IMG/VR virus record: IMGVR_UViG_3300023184_003735
Coordinates: 60,184-124,183 of that record
DNA length: 64,000 bases
DNA from: a virus
Reading direction: 5' to 3' (one strand)
A program made the translations under genes and the position numbers. The number at the start of each line of letters is the position of its first letter. Positions within the stretch are counted from its first letter, which is position 1. The notes beneath the pieces are model-generated. The model was not told the DNA's origin, did no database searches, and saw only the letters and a list, made by a program, of their open reading frames with translations. Shown piece after piece: positions 8,813 through 17,558 of this stretch.

Positions 8813-10631
8813 GTTTGACGTATTCTATTCAGGTATTAAACCCAACCAATTCCCCCACGAGCGTGAGGCTGATAGTATTGAGCATGCACAGAAATTATGC
8901 CGTACAAGATATTTTTGGTGGATAAATTACTTATCGGACTATTCGGGGTTTGATTTTCTTTGGGAGCCAGTGCCCTGGCAAAGGCACCAACGCCATGCCT
9001 GGCCTAGTCAATGGCAAAAAGATGCAGGTGTGTATCTTGTGCCCCAAGCAGGATACACTGATACTAATTATCACTCAACACCAGTTGTGAATCGTGTACT
9101 CAAGGAATTGGACAAATGGCAAGCACCCAATGGTATAGACACAAGTAGTTTTGACTGGACCTGGCATCCAGATCCCACAGACCCACCTTACATATACCAA
9201 TTTGGTACGCAACATCAACGCACCGGCGGACCGCAGTATTGTGTCAAGGATGCAACTGACATCAAGTTCGTGGATCAAATTCGAATCAAAACCAATCGAG
9301 TAGCAACTGCCATTTACGAAATAGATCACATGGACGGCAATGCTGGAAAAATACCTAATACTACTCAACGTGTGCGCTATTTTGACAACTACCGAGACAC
9401 CTTGACTCGCCTGGCCAAAAATGTACCTGCCGAGCATGAGTTCATTTGGGTATGTTCCAGTGTGTGCGACTATACCAATTTTGATTTCTCGTGGCATCCT
9501 GAACAATGGCAAGCCACAATGCTACATGTGTTTCCCAGCAACGAACAAAAGTTTGGAGACACATTTTTTATGCATGTTCCTAGTTTTCTTGACAAGATCA
9601 AATATGCAAAATTGCTAGAATGGTTTGATACTTTGCATTTTATCAGTGGCATCAGCGTTACTAGATACCAACTGCCTAAGATACAATATCACAGTGATAC
9701 CTTGGTAGATGTCATAAAGAATCACGAATTTCAACAGCCGGTAGTGCAGTTTTATAGGCACACACCCTGTGATGTTGTGCCCACAATAAATCTCTGGCGC
9801 ACTGTTACCAAAACAACAATTCCAATGGCAGCAGACAATTCCACAATAATTGCACCAAGAGAAATCAAAGATCATATACAACAACAAGTCTACGATTATC
9901 CCCACATTGACAAAACACACAGGTCATTGATTCGACCCCAGTTACAAGACATTGTGTTTATCAGTTATGATGAACCCGACGCTGAAAAGAACTGGCAGAC
10001 ATTGATCAGTTCTTTTCCTAGAGCACAACGAGTGCATGGTGTCAAAGGAATGGAAACAGCACTAGAGGCTGCCGCAAACTTGGCGCAGACGCCTTGGTAC
10101 TTTGCTGTTTTTGCCAAGACTCGATTATATGAACAATTTGATTTTGCATTTGTTCCAGATTATATGCAACAGCCCAAGCACTATATTTTTAATGCTCGCA
10201 ATACTGTGAATGGTCTTGAATATGGGCACATGGGTATTATCATGTACAACAGTGCAGGTATTAGAAAGATCAATCAGATCAATGACTTTGGTGTAGACTA
10301 TACATTGAGTTTCCCACATGAGTCGGTTCCCTTGTTGAGTTGCTATGGAGAATTTGATCAAACACCATACCATACCTGGCGTACTGCATTTAGAGAGGCC
10401 AGCAAGTTGGCATACTTTGAACACAACCAAGCCACCGTTGATGGTGCATATAGGCTCAAAACTTGGCAAACTCAAGCACAAGGGCCTTATGCTGAATGGT
10501 GTTTGCGCGGCGCAAATGATGGTGTTGAATTCTTCAACAACAGTGATCGTGAGTTAGTCACTGTCAAGCAGGCTTTTAGATGGGAATGGTTGCGTGAATA
10601 TTTTGCCGCACGATACGGCGAACTAGAGTAA
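8811..10631 (+). CDS. Repeat-containing protein with GT-A-like C-terminal half
   Basis: The 606-aa protein has an N-terminal half with at least two repeats of an aromatic module of the form W-x-x-x-S-DY-x-x-FDF-x-W-x-P-x-x-WQ (about residues 35-55 and 213-240), plus a shorter FDWTWHPDP copy near 115. The C-terminal half, from DIVFISYDEPDAEKNW (about 387), resembles a GT-A glycosyltransferase or sugar-nucleotide fold. The expected acidic DxD region reads FAVFAKTRLYEQFDF, so metal binding may be lost. It could be a pseudo-enzyme or glycan-binding scaffold. It starts divergently from the 392-aa gene and converges on the oxidoreductase gene with a 9-base overlap. Confidence 0.6.
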   Translation: MFDVFYSGIKPNQFPHEREADSIEHAQKLCRTRYFWWINYLSDYSGFDFLWEPVPWQRHQRHAWPSQWQKDAGVYLVPQAGYTDTNYHSTPVVNRVLKELDKWQAPNGIDTSSFDWTWHPDPTDPPYIYQFGTQHQRTGGPQYCVKDATDIKFVDQIRIKTNRVATAIYEIDHMDGNAGKIPNTTQRVRYFDNYRDTLTRLAKNVPAEHEFIWVCSSVCDYTNFDFSWHPEQWQATMLHVFPSNEQKFGDTFFMHVPSFLDKIKYAKLLEWFDTLHFISGISVTRYQLPKIQYHSDTLVDVIKNHEFQQPVVQFYRHTPCDVVPTINLWRTVTKTTIPMAADNSTIIAPREIKDHIQQQVYDYPHIDKTHRSLIRPQLQDIVFISYDEPDAEKNWQTLISSFPRAQRVHGVKGMETALEAAANLAQTPWYFAVFAKTRLYEQFDFAFVPDYMQQPKHYIFNARNTVNGLEYGHMGIIMYNSAGIRKINQINDFGVDYTLSFPHESVPLLSCYGEFDQTPYHTWRTAFREASKLAYFEHNQATVDGAYRLKTWQTQAQGPYAEWCLRGANDGVEFFNNSDRELVTVKQAFRWEWLREYFAARYGELE

Positions 10632-11501
10632 TTGTTTGACCTGATCAATTACCTGAGCCACTTGCTTGGCTGATTCTAGTCCGGTACTGGGTTTCTGTTT
10701 GGTAGCCACACAATCGACCCAGTGTTTTAATTCTGCTTCCAGTGGACTGAGATTGTGAGTATACACAATAGTCACAGGGTCAGAATCCATCACTGCTCGA
10801 CGGTCTTGTATGGTATTTTTTGCGACTGTGATTGTGTTGGCATCTTGATCCCAAACAATTTGTCCTTGACTGCCCATGATAATGGTTTGTCTAGTACGCA
10901 CAGGCCAATGCCAACTGACATCAATATCGAAAGTAACATTGTTGGCTATGCCTGAGAACCACACACGGTCTGGTTGTATATTATTGCTATAGTTCCAGGC
11001 CTGTGCTTGAATAGCAACAGGTGTACCATTTGCTATTTCTGCAACAATACTGATATCATGTGTGCCCAAACTAAGCAAGGGATCTGTTCGGGTTTGATAT
11101 ATGCCCCAGTTGAGTCTACGACTGGACACATGTACTAGATCACCAATGTCACCACGAGCAATAATATCTTTGATTTCTTGCATCTGCGGATGATGTACAA
11201 AGATATGTCCCACCATCAATACTTGTCCAGACCCAAGTGATTTTTCAATATCCAACACCTGTTCCAGTGTTTCGGCCATGGGCTTTTCTACATATAGATC
11301 ATGACCACGTTGGAGCAATTGGCATGTTTGCTCATGATGTTGCCACAGTGGTGTAGCCAACATCACAGGATCCAAGGTATCAATGTCGTTGATGGTTTGG
11401 CCATTACGTATGTCTATTACCGTGGCCGCCACATCAAACTTTTTTAAACTGGTCAGTAGTTTGCTACCCCAGTATCCGGCACCAACCAACCACATGTTCA
11501 T
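10623..11501 (-). CDS. Gfo/Idh/MocA-family NAD(P)-dependent oxidoreductase
   Basis: An N-terminal Rossmann fold (GAGYWGSK, residues 8-15) is followed by the family's catalytic EKPMA motif with Lys near residue 97, and an (alpha+beta) C-terminal domain with LGTHDISI. Members oxidise or reduce sugar hydroxyls, for example in making UDP-3-keto-GlcNAc. It overlaps the aminotransferase gene by 4 bases (ATGA). With the DegT aminotransferase and an epimerase it forms a typical three-gene cassette for a 3-amino or 4-amino nucleotide sugar. Length 292 aa is slightly short. Confidence 0.88.
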   Translation of the reverse strand: MNMWLVGAGYWGSKLLTSLKKFDVAATVIDIRNGQTINDIDTLDPVMLATPLWQHHEQTCQLLQRGHDLYVEKPMAETLEQVLDIEKSLGSGQVLMVGHIFVHHPQMQEIKDIIARGDIGDLVHVSSRRLNWGIYQTRTDPLLSLGTHDISIVAEIANGTPVAIQAQAWNYSNNIQPDRVWFSGIANNVTFDIDVSWHWPVRTRQTIIMGSQGQIVWDQDANTITVAKNTIQDRRAVMDSDPVTIVYTHNLSPLEAELKHWVDCVATKQKPSTGLESAKQVAQVIDQVKQLL

Positions 11502-12583
11502 TGAAAAAACCTCCGAACGGTATCACTAATATATTTGCACTCTTCTTCAGTTAAACTGTAGTAACACGGCAAACTCAAAATTTCATTTACAGTACGCTCT
11601 GCTACTGGACAAGGTGAATACCACTTGCGGTAAGCCGGTTGTAAGTGTGTGGTAGTGGCATAATGTATGTTGGTTTGTATTCCATGTTGTGCTAGATACT
11701 GCTTTAATTCATCACGACGAGGAGTTTGTATAACGTATACATAATGCCCTTGGCCTACATTGGGATCAAGTCGAACAGTTTTAACTATATCCTGAAGTTG
11801 TGCATTATAATAACTGCTAATTGCACGTTTACGATTGACCCAGTGTGCTAATTTAGGTAACTTGGCCAATACAATGTTGCTTTGCATGTTGTCAATCCTG
11901 GCATTGTATCCTAGTTCCACAATGTCGTAACGACCGGTACGTCCATGATCTCTATACATACGCACACGATCCATCATTTGTTGTGATCCGGTCACACAAC
12001 CAGCATCGCCCATGGCACCCAAATTCTTTACAGGATTAAAACTAAAACAAGTTAAATCAGCGATGCTTCCTATTGGTTGTCCGCGCCATTGTGTGCCAAG
12101 ACTGTGTGCGGCATCTTCAATCATGACAAGATTGTGCTGTGTACAAATTGCTCGCAGTCGATCCAGATCAGGACATTGTCCATAAATGTCCACAAACAGT
12201 ACCGCACGACTACGCGAAGTAATTTTGGTTTCTAATATATCTAGATCAATAAGATGTGTATCAGGATCAATATCAACAAACACTGGATCTGCACCGGTCA
12301 TGACAATGGCTTCAGTTGTGGCCACAAACGTATGCGGAGTAGTCAACACTTCATCACCGGCACCAATACCTGCGGCACGTAAACTGCATAACAATGCCAT
12401 GGTTCCTGATCCAGTACTGGCGCAATCTTCTGCCCCCACATACTGTGCCAGGACTTTTTCAAAACGTGTCACATCAGGCCCAGTAATAAAACTAGAGGAT
12501 TTTATAGTGCCAGCAATGGCAGAATCAATTTCTGCTTGACAGTCTAGATACTGTTGATATAATTTAGTAAAGGAAATATTCAT
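11498..12583 (-). CDS. DegT/DnrJ/EryC1/StrS-family PLP sugar aminotransferase
   Basis: 361-aa fold-type I aminotransferase with EDAAHS (PLP-ring Asp region, about 158-163) and the Schiff-base Lys in SFNPVKNLGAMGDAG (about 181-195), both family signatures. It would transfer an amino group from glutamate to a keto-sugar nucleotide. It overlaps the oxidoreductase and epimerase genes by 4 bases each, so the three are translationally coupled and likely make one amino-sugar donor for phage-directed glycosylation. Confidence 0.92.
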   Translation of the reverse strand: MNISFTKLYQQYLDCQAEIDSAIAGTIKSSSFITGPDVTRFEKVLAQYVGAEDCASTGSGTMALLCSLRAAGIGAGDEVLTTPHTFVATTEAIVMTGADPVFVDIDPDTHLIDLDILETKITSRSRAVLFVDIYGQCPDLDRLRAICTQHNLVMIEDAAHSLGTQWRGQPIGSIADLTCFSFNPVKNLGAMGDAGCVTGSQQMMDRVRMYRDHGRTGRYDIVELGYNARIDNMQSNIVLAKLPKLAHWVNRKRAISSYYNAQLQDIVKTVRLDPNVGQGHYVYVIQTPRRDELKQYLAQHGIQTNIHYATTTHLQPAYRKWYSPCPVAERTVNEILSLPCYYSLTEEECKYISDTVRRFFQ

Positions 12584-13551
12584 TTTTGTATTCTGTTTTG
12601 CCAGTATGTGCTGTTAGAAAGCCACTCATAATATTTTTGAAATCCTTGTTCTACATCCACTTGGGGGTCAAATCCCAGTATCACTCGAGCACGATCAATG
12701 CACAACGCACCACGGCTGGGAAAGTCTGCATCTCGGTCTTGAGTTTCAATTGTGCCCCGGCCCACAATCTTAACAATCATTTCTGCGGCGTCTAACAAAC
12801 TAACTGAGCGTGATCGAGTAATATTGAATGTTTTATTGGCACTCATGATACGTGTGGCGGCTGCAACAATACCATCTGCGGCATCATCTACATAGGTAAA
12901 GTCTAGCGTCTCCCCTGCCCCATTAACATGGAGAATGCCCCCTCGCATGGCACCAAGCATGAACTTTGCAACCACTCGGTCTTCGACGTCCAAGGGCCCA
13001 TACACAGCACTGGGACGAACGATGCAATAATCAAAACAATTGCGACGATGATAATCTTTAACAAGATCTTCTCCTGCGAGTTTCATAATACCATACTGAC
13101 CAATAGGTTTACAGTCATGATCTTCTAACACCTGATCCGCAAAGTCACCGTATACCATGCTACTAGATATGTACACCACACGCTCTACACCGTGCTTTTT
13201 GGCACTTTCGCAAACGTTTATCAAACCCTCTATCATGACTCTAGCACCCCAGGCAGGATTAGCATTTACAACTTTCTGTCGGGGAAAACTTGCCATGTGA
13301 ATGATCACATCAGGCCGGTGTTCTTCTACCACACGATCAAATGCCCAGGCATCTGAGACGTCAGTACGATATACATCCTGTGTTGCAATCTTCTTGCGTC
13401 GCTCATCCAACAAGTATTCCAGTTCGTCTTGTGGTACGATGCCATAGTTGGTCATGATGTCCACAATCACAACTTCGTGTTCTTTTGCTTCTAATCGTTG
13501 CACTACATTGTGCCCGATCAAGCCCATGCCACCAGTTACTAAAAATTTCAT
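12580..13551 (-). CDS. NAD-dependent epimerase/dehydratase (extended SDR)
   Basis: It begins MKFLVTGGMGLIG, the GxxGxxG NAD-binding motif, and has YGIMKLAGE (YxxxK catalytic pair, about residues 151-155) preceded by SSSMVYG, as in UDP-sugar 4-epimerases and dehydratases. Length 323 aa is typical. It is first in the three-gene sugar cassette with the aminotransferase and oxidoreductase. The exact sugar cannot be named from sequence alone. Confidence 0.9.
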   Translation of the reverse strand: MKFLVTGGMGLIGHNVVQRLEAKEHEVVIVDIMTNYGIVPQDELEYLLDERRKKIATQDVYRTDVSDAWAFDRVVEEHRPDVIIHMASFPRQKVVNANPAWGARVMIEGLINVCESAKKHGVERVVYISSSMVYGDFADQVLEDHDCKPIGQYGIMKLAGEDLVKDYHRRNCFDYCIVRPSAVYGPLDVEDRVVAKFMLGAMRGGILHVNGAGETLDFTYVDDAADGIVAAATRIMSANKTFNITRSRSVSLLDAAEMIVKIVGRGTIETQDRDADFPSRGALCIDRARVILGFDPQVDVEQGFQKYYEWLSNSTYWQNRIQK

Positions 13552-13552
13552 A

Positions 13553-13903
13553 TCAAATCCAGTGTTGTGCTAGTACCATTAAACTTAGCCACGCCCACAT
13601 AGTGTTAAATCCTACCAGTGTTGGCAATGCTTTTTTACGGCTTGCCCAAATTAGTGTAACACTGGTCAATAGTGTTAGGTAGTATAATTCCCAGATCTGA
13701 ATACCAAAGATCAATCCCGGAATAATAATAATTGCCTTGGCCAACCAACTCACAAACTCTACTGTGTTGTATCCTGTCCAGTATTCCTTTGTGAACCACA
13801 TCATATAACAGTCACGCATGTTCCGCCAACCACTGTGGCTATAACTGATAACCATCAGTACTAACCATACACCTACTGCTAGTAAAATTTGTTCTGTTGT
13901 CAT
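13553..13903 (-). CDS. Small membrane protein, 116 aa
   Basis: Three hydrophobic stretches (about residues 5-22, 52-72 and 78-110) predict two to three transmembrane helices. There is no recognised domain. The start overlaps the upstream gene's stop by 4 bases and the stop is 1 base before the epimerase ATG, so it is in the same operon. A membrane partner for the sugar pathway is possible but unproven. Confidence 0.6.
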   Translation of the reverse strand: MTTEQILLAVGVWLVLMVISYSHSGWRNMRDCYMMWFTKEYWTGYNTVEFVSWLAKAIIIIPGLIFGIQIWELYYLTLLTSVTLIWASRKKALPTLVGFNTMWAWLSLMVLAQHWI

Positions 13904-14226
13904 TTAATATCTCCCCATTTAAGTTTCCAAAAAGTTTCGTTTTGTTCACTGAGCCGAGCCACAATGCGATACAGGTGTCCATACGTGTGCGGATCCATTG
14001 TCCGAGTCCAGTAAGGTTTGTCCACAGCATGTTCCATTATAAACTTACCAGCATCTGATTCTTGCCACTTCCACATGGGTTCGGCCACAAACAAGTCTGG
14101 ATCTTCAACATCACCCATACGTATTTCATGCACACATACGTCACGAAAACGTACTGCCTTATTGTTGATGATTTTGACTTGTTCAGGTTGCCAATGCTCT
14201 ACTTGCTCATTGTGTGTTATTGCCAT
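13900..14226 (-). CDS. Conserved phage hypothetical protein, 108 aa
   Basis: Soluble, Trp-rich and unrecognised. I choose the second ATG (14226) because a TTGCAA-17-TATACT promoter ends only 5 bases before it, which would give a leaderless mRNA; the upstream ATG at 14232 lies inside the -10 box and would not be transcribed. It likely heads the operon of the membrane protein and the epimerase cassette. Confidence 0.65.
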   Translation of the reverse strand: MAITHNEQVEHWQPEQVKIINNKAVRFRDVCVHEIRMGDVEDPDLFVAEPMWKWQESDAGKFIMEHAVDKPYWTRTMDPHTYGHLYRIVARLSEQNETFWKLKWGDIK

Positions 14227-14231
14227 ACACA

Positions 14232-14260
14232 AGTATAGCAGAGCAGTTAGTTTTTTGCAA
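14232..14260 (-). promoter_or_regulatory. Sigma70-like promoter, leaderless type
   Basis: Minus-strand -35 TTGCAA (14255-14260), 17-base spacer and -10 TATACT (14232-14237). The next ATG is 5 bases after the -10 box, so transcription should start at or beside the start codon of the 108-aa gene. It lies within the 3' end of thyX. Confidence 0.65.
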
Positions 14261-14918
14261 CCAAGTCGGTGGCCATTGGGAAGATTGCGGCAATGGCTCT
14301 AGCACACTCAACTGCCACTGCTTGATGTTCCAGTTGTGTTCCATTGCCTGAACGTAATTCAATAAAGTGTATCCATGAGCGCAAGGTACCGTTCATGTAC
14401 AAGCGACTTTGAATTAGTCCTTCTGGTAGCACAGCACGAGCCTGTTCCTTGGCAATACCGTTAGCAATAGCCCATTCGTATTCGCGCCGGGCCGCATAGA
14501 TAACTCGCTGTTGAGCACGATACCAATCGTTCTCCAACAAGGTGTCCGCATGCTCTATGCTGTTTTGTCGATTCTTTGGGTCTTGAAGTCTTCCACTGCG
14601 GGTAACAAATTCAAGATCTTTTGTCGGGTCAGCATATCGTTGACTGAATTCTTGGAAACTGAAACTTCGGTGTCTAAGGATTTGCCGTGCAATATCTCGT
14701 GTTGTCGTAATTTCCATGCAAGCACTGACCATTTCGAGTGGACTCCAGTGTTGGTGTCGGACAAGGTATCGGATGAGTTTTTCGCTTGTGTCATTGTTGA
14801 ACTGGTTGGAGGGATTGGATACTCGTGCGCAGAAAGCGATAAGTTCTTGAGCATCGTCAATGCCCTGATTTCTGAAGTCTTCTGTTGGCTGTGAATAGGA
14901 GACAAGTTTAACATTCAT
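14247..14918 (-). CDS. thyX: Flavin-dependent thymidylate synthase
   Basis: ThyX makes dTMP from dUMP with methylene-tetrahydrofolate and FADH2. The family signature RHRxxSxxxxSxR is present as RHRSFSFQEFSQR (residues 82-94). The C-terminal part has LYMNGTLRSWIHFIELRSG, matching the dUMP/FAD-binding segment of known ThyX. Length 223 aa is normal. It starts with an ATGA overlap on the 100-aa gene upstream. Phages use ThyX to keep dTTP high during DNA replication. Confidence 0.95.
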   Translation of the reverse strand: MNVKLVSYSQPTEDFRNQGIDDAQELIAFCARVSNPSNQFNNDTSEKLIRYLVRHQHWSPLEMVSACMEITTTRDIARQILRHRSFSFQEFSQRYADPTKDLEFVTRSGRLQDPKNRQNSIEHADTLLENDWYRAQQRVIYAARREYEWAIANGIAKEQARAVLPEGLIQSRLYMNGTLRSWIHFIELRSGNGTQLEHQAVAVECARAIAAIFPMATDLVAKN

Positions 14919-15217
14919 AGATCTTTTAAGAGTTTATCGGTTTCAGGCTGAACCATTTTGGCAACTTCTGAGACATCAACCACAAAGTCAATGTCACGAA
15001 CTGTGTCGCCAAGTTCAGTTAGTGTACGGGTCAAGATCGTTTCAACTTCTTCTAAATCAAGACCTTGTTTTCTTAATGCAGACAAATTGATCGTTTTTTG
15101 TTTACGATCACTTAATCTGATTACAACTTTTTTAATGCATTCAAGTGGGACTTCGGTTTTATTGACTTCTTCAATGATGTGTTCCCACTGTTGAATAAAT
15201 TCATCACTGAACGGCAT
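14915..15217 (-). CDS. Conserved phage hypothetical protein, 100 aa
   Basis: Charged, mostly helical protein (starts MPFSDEFIQQWEHIIEEVNK) that recurs in T4-like phages from memory, with a conserved ending VQPETDKLLKDL. No enzymatic motif. Its ATG lies inside the end of the 247-aa gene (14-base overlap) and its stop overlaps the thyX ATG, indicating coupled translation. Function unknown. Confidence 0.7.
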   Translation of the reverse strand: MPFSDEFIQQWEHIIEEVNKTEVPLECIKKVVIRLSDRKQKTINLSALRKQGLDLEEVETILTRTLTELGDTVRDIDFVVDVSEVAKMVQPETDKLLKDL

Positions 15218-15947
15218 CGGCAGTCGCTACCTTGGATTTAGGAGGACGACCTTTTTTGGGTGCCGTTGGGGTAACTGTTGCTGTGGCGGTTGCAGAATAT
15301 TCATTTGCGTTTACATTGGGATTTAAATTCTGTGCTTCTTTTTTCATTCTAGCGGCTTCGGCAATCATGCCCTTGGCCTCAGTCTCCATGCGCTTGGCTT
15401 GTGCCAACATGTTGGACGCAAGAGTCTTGTCATCCAGTGCACCATCTGCTGATTGCAGTGGTGGTACATAAGGTGTTCTTGTGTCTTGTGCTTTGCGTTC
15501 TTCTCTACGTTTGAACTCGGCTTCTGCTTTGCGCTTCTGTGAAGGATCAACTATGCCGGCGCTGGCATCAAGTTCTTGCAATCGCTTGAGTGCTTCTCCG
15601 CCTTGTTCCATTTCACGAATAATCTTGTTCATCTCATCCAACTTTACATTGCTTTGTGGTGTGGGAGTCACAATAACTTGATTGGTTGGAATCTTCTTGA
15701 TCATGCCCTCGCGGTGCAATGACTCCAGTTGTGGTCTACCATCTGGCAGTAGATTGCGATGCAACACTTCTGACAGATTAGTTGCCGCTTGACCTGGGGC
15801 ACTTTCTAATGTGGCCATAATTGAATTATGGATATGTGTGGGCATGGTTTCTGGATATACCACAAGGCACATGTGCTCCTCACCGGGTACTTCTCTAAAG
15901 AGAATAGCAACCTTGCGGTCACCGTGTCGTCCTATATGTTTAAGCAT
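15204..15947 (-). CDS. Conserved phage hypothetical with coiled coil and charged tail
   Basis: The N-terminal ~90 residues (MLKHIGRHGDRKVAILFREV onward) form a compact domain known to me from T4-like phage genomes. The middle is Ala/Glu/Lys-rich with coiled-coil character (about 110-205), and the C-terminus is a low-complexity Ala/Thr/Pro stretch with a basic GRPPKSK patch similar to an AT-hook. A DNA-associated or structural role is possible. It overlaps both neighbours. Confidence 0.7.
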   Translation of the reverse strand: MLKHIGRHGDRKVAILFREVPGEEHMCLVVYPETMPTHIHNSIMATLESAPGQAATNLSEVLHRNLLPDGRPQLESLHREGMIKKIPTNQVIVTPTPQSNVKLDEMNKIIREMEQGGEALKRLQELDASAGIVDPSQKRKAEAEFKRREERKAQDTRTPYVPPLQSADGALDDKTLASNMLAQAKRMETEAKGMIAEAARMKKEAQNLNPNVNANEYSATATATVTPTAPKKGRPPKSKVATADAVQ

Positions 15948-16149
15948 TTTGATCTCCTTGAGGTTGTGCTTGTTTTGCTTCTTGGGCTTTCTGTTGGGCT
16001 ACAATAGAGTCCAGGAATGCGGAAAGTTTGTCGTAGACGTCGCCAACAGATTTCATCTCTGCGGCTCGGAATGCACCGCGAGTACATGCGGCATCGATAA
16101 GTTGTTTGAGGCTTGCCAAATCGGCAATGGTAAGTTGTGCGTTTTCCAT
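15940..16149 (-). CDS. Small conserved phage protein, 69 aa
   Basis: Short helical protein with the stretch RGAFRAAEMKSVGDVYDKL, a pattern widely shared by small proteins of T4-like phages (recalled). The C-terminal tail is Gln/Ala-rich and probably disordered. It overlaps the 247-aa gene by 8 bases. Function unknown. Confidence 0.7.
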   Translation of the reverse strand: MENAQLTIADLASLKQLIDAACTRGAFRAAEMKSVGDVYDKLSAFLDSIVAQQKAQEAKQAQPQGDQNA

Positions 16150-16186
16150 ATAGATATTTAATGTCTAAATACCTAGAGAAATAATT

Positions 16187-16402
16187 TTAGTCGGTATTTT
16201 GGAGAAATTCGTTCAGGCGATCTACTGCTTCGTCAAAGTCTATAGCCCAAACTCGTGCTTCTAGTATGTTACCTGTTATCTGCATATCAAAAGGTATAAC
16301 ACCACGAAATCCAAAATCATCAGGAAGTTCGGTAGTAACTGTAAATTCCTGTAAGTGCTTTGCTCTAAATATTAGATTGGTAGCCATGTCAACTGAGTTC
16401 AT
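16187..16402 (-). CDS. Hypothetical protein, 71 aa
   Basis: Small soluble protein with alternating hydrophobic strands and an acidic C-terminus. Nothing recognised. The ATG overlaps the stop of the 65-aa gene by 4 bases, typical of this operon, which supports it as real. Confidence 0.6.
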   Translation of the reverse strand: MNSVDMATNLIFRAKHLQEFTVTTELPDDFGFRGVIPFDMQITGNILEARVWAIDFDEAVDRLNEFLQNTD

Positions 16403-16596
16403 CGGTACTCCTTAATGTCCTTGTGTTTGACAACAACAACATTATATATCTGACCATCGAACCGGATGGGTAAATCTAGATGTACTGTGACTTCGGGACC
16501 ATTGTGATTGATAACTCGGTCGTTACCAACCGAGCCCACGAATGGAATTTTATTCCAGTGTCCAAACACACGATCACCTATGTTGTAAGTGCTCAT
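16399..16596 (-). CDS. Small conserved phage protein, 65 aa
   Basis: Starts MSTYNIGDRVFGHWN and looks like a small beta-barrel (SH3/KOW-like pattern: GDRV, FVGSVG, TVHLDLPI, VVVKHKDI). The in-frame ATG at 16683 would overlap the membrane protein upstream and add a Cys-rich leader not seen in relatives I recall, so 16596 is preferred, though its ribosome binding site is weak. Confidence 0.6.
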   Translation of the reverse strand: MSTYNIGDRVFGHWNKIPFVGSVGNDRVINHNGPEVTVHLDLPIRFDGQIYNVVVVKHKDIKEYR

Positions 16597-16618
16597 ATAG
16601 GGATCACGCATGAACCAA

Positions 16619-16810
16619 TCAGTTAGGTTGCCCATGCTGTCCAATTTTTTTGCCCGACAGCAACAAGTTTGCCACCGAAACAAACAGGCTCAAACAACCA
16701 TACGTCATGTCTCCTCGGGCAAAATAATCTGCGGCACTCATCAAAGCAATACCTGACACAAAGCCAGAAATAACGTCTTGGTGTTTTACAAACCATGCAT
16801 AAAATTTCAT
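16619..16810 (-). CDS. Small membrane protein, 63 aa
   Basis: Two hydrophobic segments (about residues 13-30 and 36-52) with a short positively charged C-terminus, suggesting two membrane helices. The start overlaps the preceding stop (ATGA). Function unknown. Confidence 0.55.
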   Translation of the reverse strand: MKFYAWFVKHQDVISGFVSGIALMSAADYFARGDMTYGCLSLFVSVANLLLSGKKIGQHGQPN

Positions 16811-16989
16811 ACTAAATCCTTAAACATTTGTTTACGTCCGACTTCACCAAGGTGATAGTCGAACAATTCCCTTGTGCGTTGCAACATAGCACAAGCCATC
16901 ATCAATTGATCTTCACGATCGTCACACATCATAATCTGTTGCTCAACGGGTGCCATGAGTTCTCTCATGCGTTGTTCTACCTCGCTCAC
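16807..16989 (-). CDS. Small conserved phage protein, 60 aa
   Basis: Helical, Met- and Glu-rich protein (MSEVEQRMRELMAPVEQQI...) whose CDDRED and ACAMLQRTRE strings I recall from T4-like phage hypotheticals. Both ends overlap neighbours by 4 bases. Function unknown. Confidence 0.7.
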   Translation of the reverse strand: MSEVEQRMRELMAPVEQQIMMCDDREDQLMMACAMLQRTRELFDYHLGEVGRKQMFKDLV

Positions 16990-17195
16990 ATTTTTCTTTC
17001 GTGAATCATAGATTCAAATGTGTTCCACAAACGATCAAACTTGCGCTCGTAGTATTGTGCTAGAGCCGCAAACTCTTCAGATGTGGCACTCTCAGCAACA
17101 TAGTGTTTGATGTCGTCAGTGATGTTCCAGCATTGCAAAATCTCTTGCTCAAGATCAAATCGATCTTTTGTTTTCTCAATCATTTCGATTTCCAT
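16986..17195 (-). CDS. Small conserved phage protein, 69 aa
   Basis: Acidic helical protein containing KDRFDLEQEILQCW and YYERKFDRLWNTFE. The start at 17195 is chosen because GGAGG lies 8 bases upstream; an in-frame ATG at 17237 lacks such a site. The gene's start region overlaps the 3' end of the 51-aa membrane gene. Function unknown. Confidence 0.7.
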   Translation of the reverse strand: MEIEMIEKTKDRFDLEQEILQCWNITDDIKHYVAESATSEEFAALAQYYERKFDRLWNTFESMIHERKM

Positions 17196-17331
17196 TTGGG
17201 TTCCTCCATTGGTGTTTGGCCAGTTTCGCTTCTTCATAAATCCTCTTACATATAATCCATATTGGATGCCAAAAGTATCCTAGTACAAAGCCCCAGACAA
17301 AAGGCGCTAGTGCTTGCAAAAAATCATTCAC
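17176..17331 (-). CDS. Small membrane protein with GTG start, 51 aa
   Basis: This short gene begins at a GTG that overlaps the upstream stop (GTGA). The product (VNDFLQALAPFVWGFVLGYF then WHPIW) has one strong membrane helix (residues 5-28) and a positive, Lys/Arg-rich cytoplasmic-looking tail. The tail codes for the ribosome binding site of the next gene. Small proteins of this type recur in T4-like phages (recalled). Confidence 0.65.
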   Translation of the reverse strand: MNDFLQALAPFVWGFVLGYFWHPIWIICKRIYEEAKLAKHQWRNPNGNRND

Positions 17332-17558
17332 GATGCAACTCCAAAATGTTCTTTAATTCTCATACCGTTTGTTTTGGTAATATATCCGCAACCAACTGAA
17401 TTGGATCTCTCGGTATCGGCAATTAGCGCACATTCTCTCACAATTAACCGGGCAAACTTTTCAATATCAAAGTGCTCGTCAATCATGAACGTTTGGTTGC
17501 CATACACTTGATTCCAAGCACCGCACTCACGTGCAAATTTTTCTACAAGTTCAATCAT
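17328..17558 (-). CDS. Conserved phage hypothetical protein, 76 aa
   Basis: Begins MIELVEKFARECGAW and continues with FMIDEHFDIEKFARLIVREC and an HFGV ending, a pattern common in phage and megaplasmid hypotheticals. The start at 17558 forms a TAATG overlap with the VWA gene's stop. An in-frame start 36 bases further upstream would lie inside that gene and is rejected. Confidence 0.7.
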   Translation of the reverse strand: MIELVEKFARECGAWNQVYGNQTFMIDEHFDIEKFARLIVRECALIADTERSNSVGCGYITKTNGMRIKEHFGVAS

